From NCBI GenBank assembly GCA_014529385.2, contig CM043953.1, positions 67,578,372-67,642,371 of the forward strand: 64,000 bases of DNA. Direction: 5' to 3'. This document shows positions 10,426 to 21,803 of this stretch, one piece after another; position 1 is the stretch's first letter, and each line of letters begins with the position of its first letter. The notes under the pieces are model-generated. The model was given only the letters and a program-made list of their open reading frames with translations, was not told the origin of the DNA and ran no database searches. The translations under genes and the position numbers were made by a program. This DNA is from Adiantum capillus-veneris. Its lineage: Eukaryota > Streptophyta > Polypodiopsida > Polypodiales > Pteridaceae.

Positions 10426-11860
10426 GAGGAGAATCCTTATGTGGACTATGCATGACTATCTTGGGCTTGGAGAAATTTATCATATCTCCCTTCTCCTTCT
10501 CTCTCTATTCTTTCTCCCTTTAGTTTGAAGCTTCTGTCTAATGATATGATATATATATGTAGGGCTATCCCCATCGGGTCAGAATGCATGTTCTACTTGC
10601 GGGCCATCATTGGTGATAGAGAGTCCGTATGCCTTGTGCAAGGTAATCTATCCAAACAGCCATGGTTTCTTACCCCAAGGTAATAGCAAGCACAAGGTTC
10701 CAACAAATGCAAAGACGCCTCTAAAGCTCACGATGGAAAATTGGGCAACCATTTGGAAAGAGCACTACAACAACAATCCGGCTCCGAGTACTCCACCAAA
10801 AGGTATGTCAAGGTATTCCATATTTTTAAGGCTTCCATATTGGAAGGACTTAGAAATACAACACCTCTTAAATCCCATGCACATATTCAAGAATGTATCC
10901 CACACCCTGTGGGACCACATTGTTGGCATAAAGGGCTAATTGGGGGCGAGGGAGGATTTGAGGGTCTTGAGACATCTCCACGGCGCCTATGCTATGCCAC
11001 GTCATACCCCGAATGGGAAGATTGTGATTCTAAAAGCACCATGGATTCTAGCCAGATAAGAATTAGACAAAGTGAAGGGTACCATTGCGTATATTCACAC
11101 ACCAACAGGCTCCATGAGATTGCTAAAGGGATCTTTCCCAAAAGAAAAAAAATGTGGAAGCCTTCAATTGTATGGGTTGAAGTCCCATGATTGCAACAAT
11201 ATGCTTCAAGTAATGTCCCTTTCTCTAGTCTATCTATTGTTTGTGTGTATGAATTTCTCTTACTTTCCCTCTCCCTAATTTACATTTTAGTTCATTCTGC
11301 TCGTGAGTATGTGTATATGTCTGGACAAGAAAGTCGGGGATGCTATTTTTAAACTTGGAGAGCTAGTAAGGCACACCACAAGACTCCACTCAACTACACT
11401 TTTTTTATGTACACAATAACCTCAACTAGCACTTAGTGTATTCTTATGTGTTTTCTTGCATATTTGTGAGCTTCAAGGAAATTGAAATAGATGTTATCAC
11501 TGCTGCTGCACTCTCAACTGTGTTTTCCATTTGTAGATACATTTCCTCAATTAGTCCTTCTTAGTCAAATCCACCTCTTGGTTCACGTGGTGGAGGAGAT
11601 CGCTATATGTGGTGTAGTGTATGCACGATGGAAGTTCTTTTTAGAGAGGTTTTGAAAGACTCTCAAAACTTTTGTGCGGCTACGGTCTCAACTAGAGGCA
11701 CGTATGGCTGAAGGGTAGATTGTGCAAAAGGAAATTTCTTACATCTCAAAGTATTTGGTACAAGTTGATCCTTCAATGCCTTGCATATGGTTAGACAAGG
11801 AATATGCAAGGATGACTTCGCACTTGCCAAGTGGAATGTCATGCCAAGGGTAGGACTAGG
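10426..11860 (+). pseudogene. CACTA TNP2 transposase pseudogene, C-terminal part
   Basis: This resumes the gene interrupted at 4925. The first codons give RRILMWTMHDYLGLGEI, continuing the TNP2 reading. An intron-like stretch ends at AG 10562. Then come GYPHRVRMHVLLAG, a frame with NSHGFLPQGNSKHKV and RLPYWKDLEIQHLLNPMHIF (10610-10939), and YGLKSHDCNN near 11170-11200, followed by a GTAATG donor. After about 370 bp of intron-like sequence, a DUF4218-type region appears (11560-11850), with VVEEIAICGVVYARW, LKTFVRLRSQLEARMAEG and DPSMPCIW. Stops and frameshifts occur throughout. Expected parts beyond DUF4218 (for example DUF4216) were not recognised. Confidence 0.85.
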
Positions 11861-13499
11861 TAGGGCCAAGGGCCTATATAGAGCATGTATGGGGGGAGAT
11901 TAGCATGTTCTAGTCTCCTCTTCCTTTCACTAATATCAGAGCTTAAGGAAGGAGGATCCATGGAGGAGGGGAAGGGCGCCTCTCTTTCTTTCCTCCAAGA
12001 GGCATGGCATCTCAAGGTGGTCTCTTTCTCTTTCTCTCGCTCATCGAGGTCCAATGGTAGCAAGGCGTGCATGGTAATATCAAAGGGAAGCAGGGCGTGG
12101 AAGCAGTACTCTCTTGCTCGCATGTTCTTTCTCGGCCATAGGAAACTACCGTTGCAGAATCGAGGATGGCCAACAAGGCCACGCGGGAAGGAACCCCATC
12201 ACACATGGAGGCTGTGTTTACAACCTCCACGAAATAAGGATTTATCACCCTCTTTGGTTTCACCTTGAACCCCTAGAACTTTTTCGTCACATGGATGGCA
12301 CCTTGTTCAGCATCCACAACGAGTTCTTGGTGGATTTTCCCTGTGGAGCATCGATAGCAAACACCATGGCTCATGTTGATTTCAAGTTTGAAAGGGGGCC
12401 CAAGGGGCAACCCTAGGGGACCATCCCATGGGGAAGCCACACATAAAGTGGAATTCTGAAAAGGCATGCAAGGGTAGCAAGGAGGGCGTGCAAGGCATGT
12501 TGTTGACACCGTAGCCAAAATCGTCAAAGTGTCATAGTGAGAAAGGTCAAGCACTCATCATGATGGAAATTTATCCAAATTTCATAGCTTTGAAGGTCAT
12601 GCAAGATGCATACAAGAAACCTTCATCTCATCAAGATAGTGGGGAAAGAAAAACAAGCCATGCATGTGTGTGAAGCAAGGCCGGTAAAGGTAAAGAAGTG
12701 TCAAAGTTTTATTTCCATACTAATTCTATTTTGAACCTATACAAACACAAGAAGACCGACCAGGCTCTCAACAAAAAGAATCTAAGGAGCGGCATGCAAC
12801 GGACGTCCAATTGAGTTGGACAGTATCATGATTTGGACTAAGGAGCAAGGCTCCAATAGAGCTATCCAAACAAGCATTTCAAAGCATACCAATTTGGAAA
12901 TGATTTAGCAAGTGAAAGCAAACCATTGCACTTTGTAGTGTTTCTTTCCGCTGACGGTGTGGTGTGTGCAAGGCTATAGAGGTTTTCATTTTCCTTCTTG
13001 TTTGCACACTAACAATGCCCATCACTCTAGGGCTAACTTATCTTTCCATTGCATACTAAGTGATACACTCTCTGTTGTGTGCCTTGAGCTTCCTTTGTCT
13101 TCTTCAATCTATGTGTGTTTTTTTGCAACGCTAATTTCAACAATTGTTATGGGAGCAGGTTGCGTCCTCCTCAGCTTAGTCCTCAGCAACTCGACCACAT
13201 GCCTACTCACTCTCTCCAATTTTGGGAGCTTTGGCATGCATTTGTAGATCGGCTAATATTTTATGCAGCTTGTAGAGCTTGATCTACTAGTTTTTTTTAT
13301 TTGGGATCATTTTGGCCTCCATTTCCACTACATGTAGTATTGCACATGCTATTTTGTCATTTTGTGCAAAATTTCTATGAGCATCCTTTTCTGCATAACA
13401 AGTCATCTACAATCTTCCACAATTTGTGCTATAAAGCACGTGTTTTTCTAACTCTCTTTCTTCTCTTTTTGGTACTTTTCACATCTTGTGCAGCATTCT
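11861..13499. other. No gene recognised
   Basis: Several short open frames exist on both strands (up to 127 codons), but none shows a family signature or coherent composition. The stretch may be the rest of the CACTA element plus the leader or LTR of the copia remnant that follows. I found no terminal repeats. Confidence 0.4.
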
Positions 13500-14215
13500 C
13501 CATGACTGACAACAACACAACTTTGTTTAAGATGTTTTCTACTGAGGATAGGTTGGATGGGGACAATTACCCTATGCGGGTTTACATGATGCAATATGTC
13601 CTTTGTGTCAAAAGGCCTTTAGAACATTGTGCGGGGCATTGATGTATATCCTAGTTCAAAGGATGTAGGCAATGTTAAGAATATTGCGTAGTGGCAGGGT
13701 TGCTACTGCCAGAGCTATTCTACCTACAACTGAGCAAGCTCCTCTGGATGTAAAAGATGCATAGGCTCATGCATTGATTGTGCTCTATGTGAAGTGCACT
13801 ATTAATCCTCACATTTGTTCAGAAAAATCTACAAAACAAGTTTGGGATATTCTGATTGGTCTTTATGCAAGTCGTAATGAGGCTAAAATTGCATTGCTAC
13901 GTAAAGAGCTGGAGTTGAAGATTATGCATGAGGAAGATAACATGGACACTTTCCTTTTTGGTGTCAAGGATACTAGTCAATGTGAGTAACTTGTTTTTGC
14001 ACGGGAAGTCATTTCAGACAGTTTCCTTGTACATACTCTTCTTGATGCTTTGCCAAATTCTTACCATACTTTTTCTAGTACTTGGAGACTCATGACCCAA
14101 GGAAATCTAGAAGTTGTCAATTTTGATGCATTATGCACTTTGTTGTTGCAAGAGACACTTTTGAAAAAAAACGGGACTAGACAGTGTGTAGTGTTGAATA
14201 TGACTTTATTGTTGC
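13500..14215 (+). pseudogene. Ty1/copia gag remnant (UBN2)
   Basis: The frame starting at ATG 13502 reads MTDNNTTLFKMFSTEDRLDG and then NYPMRVYMMQYVL. This is the start of a copia gag, where the DGxNYxxW motif normally appears. It continues with a shifted part near 13640-13760 and an open part at 13774-13989 (KSTKQVWDILIGLYASRNEA), then LPNSYHTFSSTWRLMTQGNL at 14055-14120. Two frameshifts and two stops break it. There is no zinc knuckle, protease or pol, because the sequence gives way to a different repeat after about 14300. It is not a copy of the gag at 9508-8801. Confidence 0.75.
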
Positions 14216-14499
14216 TCAAAGAAAAGTGGTAACAATAATGTAGCCACTTCTCATGGTTTTGGATTTCAAAACTCCTAAAAAATGGCTTTATCTTTAGGGC
14301 AGTTAGCCCAAAGACTATTTTTGAAAGCTGAAAGGAGAGCTATGCCACGTTAGCGAAAAGATACAAATGAGATCGCGACTTTAGAGAGTGACTTTTCTTT
14401 CTCCCACTTTCTCACTCTTTCTCTGCACCCGACGTCAGTTTCTTCTGCTTTATTGAACCTTCTCTTCTCGCAATCCTGCTCAGAAATAAAGGCAGGTAC

Positions 14500-14605
<106 letters not shown>

Positions 14606-14943
14606 AGTACGGATGCTTTGTGTGTGGACGATGGAGAAGGTAGTATGGTGGATAAGTGTTATGCGGAAGAATTGGTATGCAATGTTCCTTGGCTACGTTG
14701 ATGCCTATTTCGGGGAAGAAGAGATGCAGGAAACCGGAAGTGGTGCTAGTCATGCCGTTTTCGAAACGAAAGAAGAGATGAGTACGGATGCTTTGTGTGT
14801 GGACGAAGGAGAAGGAAGTATGGTGGATAAGTGTTATGAGGAAGAAATGGGCGAGGAAGAATTGGTGAGCAAGCTGGATGCAATGTTCCCTGGCTACGTT
14901 GATGCCTATTTTGGGGAAGCATCTCTGAAGTAAAGGCAGGTAC

Positions 14944-14946
<3 letters not shown>

Positions 14947-15016
<70 letters not shown>
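14947..15016. repeat. (TC)n microsatellite 2
   Basis: A pure TC run between acidic units 1 and 2, in the same relative position as tract 1. Confidence 0.97.
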
Positions 15017-15019
<3 letters not shown>

Positions 15020-15357
15020 AGTACGGATGCTTTGTGTGTGGACGATGGAGAAGGTAGTATGGTGGATACGTGTTATGCGGAAGAATTGGTATGCAATGTT
15101 CCTTGGCTACGTTGATGCCTATTTCGGGGAAGAAGAGATGCAGGAAACCAGAAGTGGTGCTAGTCATGCCGTTTTCGAAACGAAAGAAGAGATGAGTATG
15201 GATGCTTTGTGTGTGGACGAAGGAGAAGGAAGTATGGTGGATAAGTGTTATGAGGAAGAAATGGGCGAGGAAGAATTGGTGAGCAAGCTAGATGCAATGT
15301 TCCCTGGCTACGTTGATGCCTTTTTTGGGGAAGCATCTCTGAAGTAAAGGCAGGTAC

Positions 15358-15474
<117 letters not shown>

Positions 15475-15665
15475 GATGAGTACGGATGCTTTGTGTGTGG
15501 ACGAAGGAGAAGGAAGTATGGTGGATAAGTGTTATGAGGAAGAAAGGGGCGAGGAAGAATTGGTATGCAATGTTCCCTGGCTACGCTGATGCCTATTTCG
15601 GGGAAGAGAAGATGCAGGAAACCGGAAGTGATGCTAGTCATGCCGTTTTCGAAATGAAATAAGAG

Positions 15666-16335
15666 ATGAGTACGGATGCTTTGTGTGTGGACAAAGGAGA
15701 AGGAAGTATGGTGGATAAGTGTTATGAGGAAGAAATGGGCGAGGAAGAATTGGTGAGCAAGCTGGATGCAATGTTCCCTGTCTACATTGATGCCTATTTC
15801 GGGGAAGAAGAGATGCAGGAAACCGGAAGTGGTGCTAGTCATGCCCTGCTGGATGGGGAGTTGTTGGCCTACGAGCGGTACTTAAATGGTGAGTATTGTA
15901 CTAGTGAAGAAAGCGAAGAGGAATACCAAGCGTATCGGGTTGGCGTCTATTCCCCGCATGACGGGGCGAAGCAAGTGTTGGGAGCACTGAATGGACTGAT
16001 GCTTGTGCTAGAAAATGGAAATTGGTAAGATGTAAGGCTGGATGAGGCCTCCGGTGACGCGAATAGGGTAGATGTGAAATTTTGCGGTATTCCTGGTAAA
16101 CCAGGTTTTGGGAATTTGGTGGCCAGCGGACCATACGAAATGGGCAGCAATGAAATGCATGAAGAGGCGGAAGAGAAACACCAGGTAGACCTTGCTGCCT
16201 CCTACTTCCCACCTGATGGGGAAAGGGCGAAATATGCGTCGCATACAGTCGGTTGCCTCCTTTGCGCCCGAGAATGGGGCTGTGGAGATCATTGGAGTTA
16301 TGCCTCGGGCATGCGAGGAGTTGAGGTTGGGCAGC
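15666..16335 (+). pseudogene. Acidic-repeat gene tail, unknown family
   Basis: From ATG 15666 the frame holds the last acidic sub-copy and the unique tail to stop 16026. The same frame then stays open from 16029 to about 16350 after that single stop, reading GIPGKPGFGNLVASGPYEMG, then HEEAEEKHQVDLAASYFPPDG and HTVGCLLCAREWGCGDHW. It could be one gene with a premature stop. The Cys/His-rich end hints at metal binding, but I recognise no family and see no homologue elsewhere in the window. Confidence 0.35.
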
Positions 16336-17028
16336 CCATCAAGTCAGGATGAGATGGTGAACCTGGAGCGTTGCATGGATATCGTGATGCTAGGACGCGG
16401 CCTGAATGTAAGAGATGCGGGCCAGGAAGGGCCAGTTGATACGCATATAACCAATCGTATGTCACTGAGGTGGGGGACGTGCATGATGCTGAACCCATCC
16501 GCCGGTGGTAGTTATAGTACAGGTATGAGTAGCCTTGACGCGAGGATGGTCGGGGATGCAGGAATGCCAGCTATGAGAAAACTGTCTTGGGGAACGTGTG
16601 GTAAAGAGAGTTGTGGGGATGCTTGGAAACGGTGGTCAAATTCCTTGCATTCGGGTGGAATGAGTAGTGAGTTACCAGAGGTGATGGGTGTAATTCTGAT
16701 GCGAATGGACATTGATGTGCAAGAAACAGTAGGACAAGATTGGGGGCATGACCTAACAGTAATGCACAACGATCGGACCTCAGCTGGGGTTATGGAGATT
16801 CGACAGAGAATGTTTTCGAAGCGGTCTTGTGGGTTGTTTGTGGGACCTAAGCTATGTGGGGTGGATCCACAGAGGTCAGCCGCCATAAGGATACAACTCG
16901 GTTGGAAGAAGGAGGCCCTATCGGGGACGAACCTGTATGGAACTAAAGAGGACATGAATAGCGAGTTCTCGACTATGGTACCCTCAACGAGGGACCCCAT
17001 TGGCAAGAGACACGCGAAGCTTGGTTGA
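16192..17028 (+). CDS. Hypothetical 278-aa ORF, doubtful
   Basis: This is the longest open frame in a GC-richer stretch, from ATG 16192 to stop 17026. Composition is rich in Gly, Met, Ser and Arg, with no domain, signal peptide or membrane segment that I can see. It overlaps the frame described at 15666-16335. No start context or conserved motif supports translation. The antisense strand also carries a 164-codon frame here, which suggests the openness may reflect base composition. I report it only because of its length. Confidence 0.2.
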   Translation: MLPPTSHLMGKGRNMRRIQSVASFAPENGAVEIIGVMPRACEELRLGSPSSQDEMVNLERCMDIVMLGRGLNVRDAGQEGPVDTHITNRMSLRWGTCMMLNPSAGGSYSTGMSSLDARMVGDAGMPAMRKLSWGTCGKESCGDAWKRWSNSLHSGGMSSELPEVMGVILMRMDIDVQETVGQDWGHDLTVMHNDRTSAGVMEIRQRMFSKRSCGLFVGPKLCGVDPQRSAAIRIQLGWKKEALSGTNLYGTKEDMNSEFSTMVPSTRDPIGKRHAKLG

Positions 17029-18899
17029 GTGCAACTGAAGTCTCCGAGCCTGGTCGGATGGGCCAGACATGATGCTTTTAGAGGGATGGATGCCCACTCT
17101 CTCTAGGAGTCCTGCAAGACAGCCCGCGACATTATTACTGGCCCAGATAGCATTGACTACCGTAGTCCAGGTTAGAGAGTCAAGCGAGATACGAGAACAT
17201 AACAGAATTTGGGCCGAAATTTTTCTCGAAAATGTAAGGGCGTGGGCGTTTTGGAATATTGAACCTCGAACGATTACTATGATCATTTTCTTGTACTGGG
17301 TATGAATGCTCAGTGGGTGCAACACTGAGGCTGGCATGGAAAGATGGGGGTCTCATACCCGCCTGACTAGGGATGCAGACGGTCGGGAAACTGTTTGTTG
17401 CACCCTAAGCAGAGGCATTGTGGTGCTAATTGAAATGGGCGCCGATAGAAGTCACGGAAGTTGGCCAAGGCAGCTTGATTGTTGGACTAATGAGTCCCCT
17501 AACTGGTTAGTCAATGGAGCGAAAAAGGGCCCGCTGATGGTGAAGACATGCAAAGCTATTGGCGGGCATGAAGAACAACAGAGGTCTCGTCGTCATGATG
17601 ACTGACCCTCGAACTCAATTGATAGGGAAGGTGAGTGCACGTAGTGACTTCATATGGGACCCGCAGAAGGTGCCCAATACTGGGATGCGTTCGATTATGG
17701 AACAGCATGCATGCATGGAGGTGTAGAGATAATAGCATGAGGGAATGCACTTGGCTAGTGCGAGGCTAAGCCAAAAGGATTAGGGTCGTTTGCCCGTCTT
17801 GATAGATGGGAGGTAAAAAGACCAGTATTGCTCCTAATGGATCAAAAGTTAATGACTCGAATGCAGGCCACAGATGGCCGATGGATTCCCCCTAGGGAAA
17901 AACATGCTGGAAGAATAGGATATGAGCAGGATAAACACGAATCGAGGGGCCTAGTAATCACACACAGCCAGGCAGCAGGTTATGTTGAACCAGAATGAGA
18001 CTAGACAGAGGACAACAAGTAGACTGTCTGAGGTAGGAAGACGCATGAACAATCAGAGTGATCGACTTCAAAAGATGCAAAACAGGGCATGGGACAGCTT
18101 GCAGCTCATTCATTGCTTCGGCAGCAGTCATTTTTTGACTACGGAGAGTCATCTTCTGCAGTGGGTAACTGTGTGGGAGGAAGGACATTAGGGAAATTTT
18201 ATTTAGCACACTGTATATTGTTGAATACATCATTTTTCTTCATATTTGGGTGCTCTGACTGAGCATAAGGCACAGATACAGGTGAAGCCTTTTCTTTTCC
18301 GAGAAAAAGATCCTTCCATTAGTTAAATAAACTGCCCATATGGCTACAAACATTTTGGCTGGATCGTGGTTGCTGACAAGGTATTTTGGTGATTTTGACT
18401 TTTTCAAGGCTACTCTGCTTGTGCCCCATAATTACATGGGTCCAAAATGCATTACAGAGAATCGGTTGATTGAACAACTTGGAAGGAATCATTTCAAATT
18501 TCCATGTGTCTTAGTGCGGCCTTCTGGCATAGTAATCCTGGAAATGGTAGATAAGAACGGTTTTACTTCAGCGATGAGTTTTTGCTTACGTTTCACATGA
18601 ATTACTATCGGCTGCTGAAGTGGATGGTTCCGCTCCCAATGCTGGGGATGTTCTTTGCTCTTCTATAGCTTCATCCTAAAGAAGGCATTACTTCTCTTCC
18701 GTCATTCTCAAGGGATCGATTACGATTGGTCCTTTTCCTTATTAGCCTATGCAGATAAAATAAAGTGGAAGCAAAGAGCCTGCTTTATATCCCCTTGCCT
18801 CCCCAACTTTAGGCATTGGATGTGTTTGACAGCATGAGGGGATGCCTTCACTTAAGCCTTTGTCTCTGACAAGGGTTCTTTGATAAGGCAGCAAGCATC
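17029..18899. other. No gene recognised
   Basis: The first part (to about 18000) keeps the GC-richer composition of the preceding ORF. Short frames such as 17306-17605 and 18340-18600 (MATNILAGSWLLTRYFGDFD) look vaguely protein-like, but I cannot assign them. No repeats or terminal structures were seen. Confidence 0.35.
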
Positions 18900-18910
18900 C
18901 AGGATTTTGA

Positions 18911-19400
18911 CAATGTCTTCCATGTGTTGATGTGTCCCTTTATTGGCGCAATGCAATGGTAATAGAGTGATGGGGTTTGATGTGTGCGTAGGCAAGATAA
19001 CTTGTCAAACAGACTCATGGGTGAAGATCACTACCTCCAAGGCCTTGCACATCCAGTCCAAGCTCATTAGATCATGTGATGAAGAGAAATTTCCATGAGT
19101 CAGTTTCTTAAGTTGCTCTTTAAGATGTGCCTCCAATGCGAGAGAAAGACTTTTGGCAATGTCTTCCATGTGTTTTTGTGTCTCTTTGTTGGCACAATGC
19201 ATTGGTGATGGAGTGATGGGGTTTGATGTGTGTGTAGAGATGAAAATCTAACGAACGGACTTATGGGTGAAGATCACTACATCCAAGGTCTTGCACATCC
19301 AGTCCAAACTCATCAGCTCATGTGATGAAGAGTATTTCCATGAGTTGGTTTCTTAAGCTGCTTTGCAAGATGTGCCTCCAATGTAAGAGATGGAGATGGT
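18911..19400 (-). repeat. 246-bp tandem duplication of an exon-like segment
   Basis: The segment starting caatgtcttccatgtgttt at 18911 recurs at 19157, a period of 246 bp or exactly 82 codons. On the minus strand both copies read through the same protein: HCANKETQKHMEDIAKSLSL, ALEAHLKEQLKKLTHGN and SLDWMCKALEVVIFTHESV, with variants in the older copy. A stop follows the THESV position in each copy. The motif LDWMCKALEVV is reminiscent of BYPASS1/UPF0496-type plant proteins, but this is a weak recollection. It looks like an exon of a host gene, or of a gene carried by a transposon, that duplicated in tandem and decayed. Confidence 0.6.
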
Positions 19401-19639
19401 GTGTTGGACAAGACACGGGACCTTGACGAGTGTGGAGTTGTTAGACTTCTGGAAATCGCCGCAATTGAGTGTGAGTTAATTACTATAGCTGGCTTACATA
19501 TGATTAGTTGATTATTTGTACAAATGCTATGTTCCGTCACTAACATCTGTCTTCAACGGAGCATTTTACTGATCCGACTAAATGTAGCCTCCCATTAATA
19601 TACTAACAAGGGACAAGACTCTGGGTTAATTAATTAGGC

Positions 19640-19955
19640 CATTAATCCTTGGGGTTATCGTGATCCATACAAGGCTGCCCATCATGAGGGAGTATATGGT
19701 GTGCCTCAATTCCTTGACCAATTTTCCATGCTTCTTCAGAGCTCTGAACTGCCATTTGACAAAAGAGTCGTAGTAAGGATTCATGTCTATGGTGATGAAT
19801 GATCGATGCCAATCAGCATCGGCGCCAAGAAACTTGAGATCTCCAATGGCATTGTCAGGAAAGTAAGTCAGCCAATATGCTGGGTGAGTGAACCTTGGAA
19901 TCTCATCTTTCGCCGAGTGGTGGAAAATGAATCTATTTTGGAGCTCAAAACTCAA
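19640..19955 (-). pseudogene. Leucyl-tRNA synthetase gene fragment
   Basis: The minus-strand frame from 19955 reads AKDEIPRFTHPAYWLTYFPD, then LKFLGADADWHRSFITIDMN, PYYDSFVKWQFRALKKHGKL and VKELRHTIYS. A one-base shift near 19690 then brings PHDGQPCMDHDNPKD into reading. This order (YWLxYFP, DWRRSFITTDxNPYYDSFVRWQ, KxLRxTIYSPxDGQPC) is characteristic of the catalytic part of cytosolic-type leucyl-tRNA synthetase, which charges tRNA-Leu. Only about 105 of more than 1,000 residues are present. The absence of introns suggests one exon or a spliced copy. It is a captured or retroposed fragment and cannot be functional. The minisatellite at 20100 lies just beyond it. Confidence 0.82.
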
Positions 19956-20099
19956 AATTTTCCTTGGACATTGACCGTATCCACAACATGCCTAAACTAT
20001 GCTCAAAGTTAATCTAGTCATAGCAAGCTTGGGGGGTTTTGTTTCAAATTTCACCAATTGTCAAATCTTGCTTATCAAGAGAAGTAAGAGCTAGGTCAT

Positions 20100-21680
20100 G
20101 CAATAATTCACCTTGGACCTTGCCCCAAATCTTGAGTCCACCACAATTTCAAGCCATAATCTAATATAGCAAGGTGTCTTCAATGTGAAAATCCATCACT
20201 TGGTCGACCACTTCGCTAACCTTGTTTTCATTCAACTTTGACATTAAAAAGCAATGCTTCTTTCTTGTAATACACATTTTCCATTTCCCATCAAAGCTAG
20301 GTCCACCACTTGTCAAAGCGAAACTCTTACATAAGGAGGGGGTTTTGGTTTCAAGATTCACCACTTGTCCTTGTTGAAGCAAGTACTTCTTTGACTTTAC
20401 GAAGCTACTAGATCATCTAGTAGTTTACCTTCAGCATTGGCCATTAAAACTACGTCCACCAGTTGTCCAAGATTCCATTGAATAAAGCAAGGGCTGCTTG
20501 GACATTGAGAAGAAAGGCCCAACTATCAACCTTGCTTCCATTGAAACAAGCAAGGGCTACTTGGACATTGGTAAGTAAGGCCTTGAAATTATCCTATGTT
20601 TTCCATTAAAACTTATAGGTCCACCACTTGTCCAAACTATACTCTATTATAATTGGTCCAATATTCACCACTTCTCCGACCATTGGACCAACTTCTTGTA
20701 GTTGACCTTGAAGCTTGGCCATTATAACTAGGTCCACCACTTGTCCAAGCTACCCTTAAATAAAGTAGGGGGGGGTTTTGTTTCAAGATCCACCACTCCT
20801 CCAATTTTGTTTCCATTAAAATAATCAAGGGCTATTTGAACATTGAGAAGCAAGGCCCTACAATAGTTCACCTTGGACATTGGTCATTAAAACTAGGTCC
20901 ACCACTTGTCCAGCCTTTACTCTCATTTAGAAAGGGACTTTTGGTTTCAAGATCCATCACTTGCCCAACCTTACTTGCATTGAAAGAAGCAAAAGATACT
21001 TGGACATTGGGAACCAAGATCCTACACCACCGTGGACACTGGCCATTATAACTAGGTCCACTACTTGTCCAACCTTACTTCCATTAAATGAAGCAAGGCC
21101 TACTTGGACATTGAGAACCAAGGCCCTACAATAGTTCACCTTGTACATTAACTAGGTCCACCACTTGTCCAAGCTTTACTCTCATATAGAAAGGGACTTT
21201 TGGTTTTGAGATCCATCACTTGTCCAACCATACTTCCATTGAAAGAAGCAAGAGATACTTTCACATTGGGAATCAATTTCCTACAATACCACCTTGGACA
21301 CTAGACACTAGGTCCATCACTTGTCCAAGATTTACTCTCATGTAGAAAAAGGGACTTTTGTTTTCAAGCTCAACCACTTGTCCAACCTTACTTACATTGA
21401 AAGAAGCAAGGGATATTTGGACATTGAGAAGCAAGTTCCTACAATAGCACCTTGAACAATAGCCATTAGAACTAGGTCCACCATTTCTCCAGGCTTTAAC
21501 TCATATAGAAAGGGGATTTTGGTTTCAAGATCCCCCCTTGTCCAACCTTACTTCCACTTGAAGAAGCAAGAGATACTTGGACATTGACAAGCAAGTTCCT
21601 AAAATAGTACCTTGGACACTAGACATTACAACTAGGTCCACCACTTGTCCAAGCTATGATCTAATATAGCAATGTCTATA
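20100..21680. repeat. Minisatellite, ~160-bp unit
   Basis: About ten diverged units share aactaggtccaccacttgtcc, then a short gap, then ttactctcatatagaaaggg, then ttggtttcaagatcc, then cttacttccattgaaagaag and cttggacattg. The first motif occurs near 20448, 20610, 20726, 20891, 21050, 21150, 21308, 21470 and 21630. Spacing is about 160 bp, with two short units (about 100-116 bp). Occasional short antisense frames are chance. The array runs from the LeuRS fragment to about 120 bp before the gene at 21804. Confidence 0.85.
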
Positions 21681-21803
21681 GAGCTATAGTATTCACAACC
21701 CTTGTGTAATGTGTAATGTGTAATGTAACTTATACATTTTTTTTCAAAGAGAATTTATCTATAAATATGAACTTAACAAGGTGTTTCTTTTTCAACTTAC
21801 AGG

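Noticed and set aside
11885-12554. Several 83-127-codon frames on both strands
   Set aside because: They overlap each other on opposite strands and show no family signature, so none can be preferred.
16512-17006. Minus-strand 164-codon frame
   Set aside because: It has no motif and is antisense to another doubtful frame; GC-richer composition explains both.
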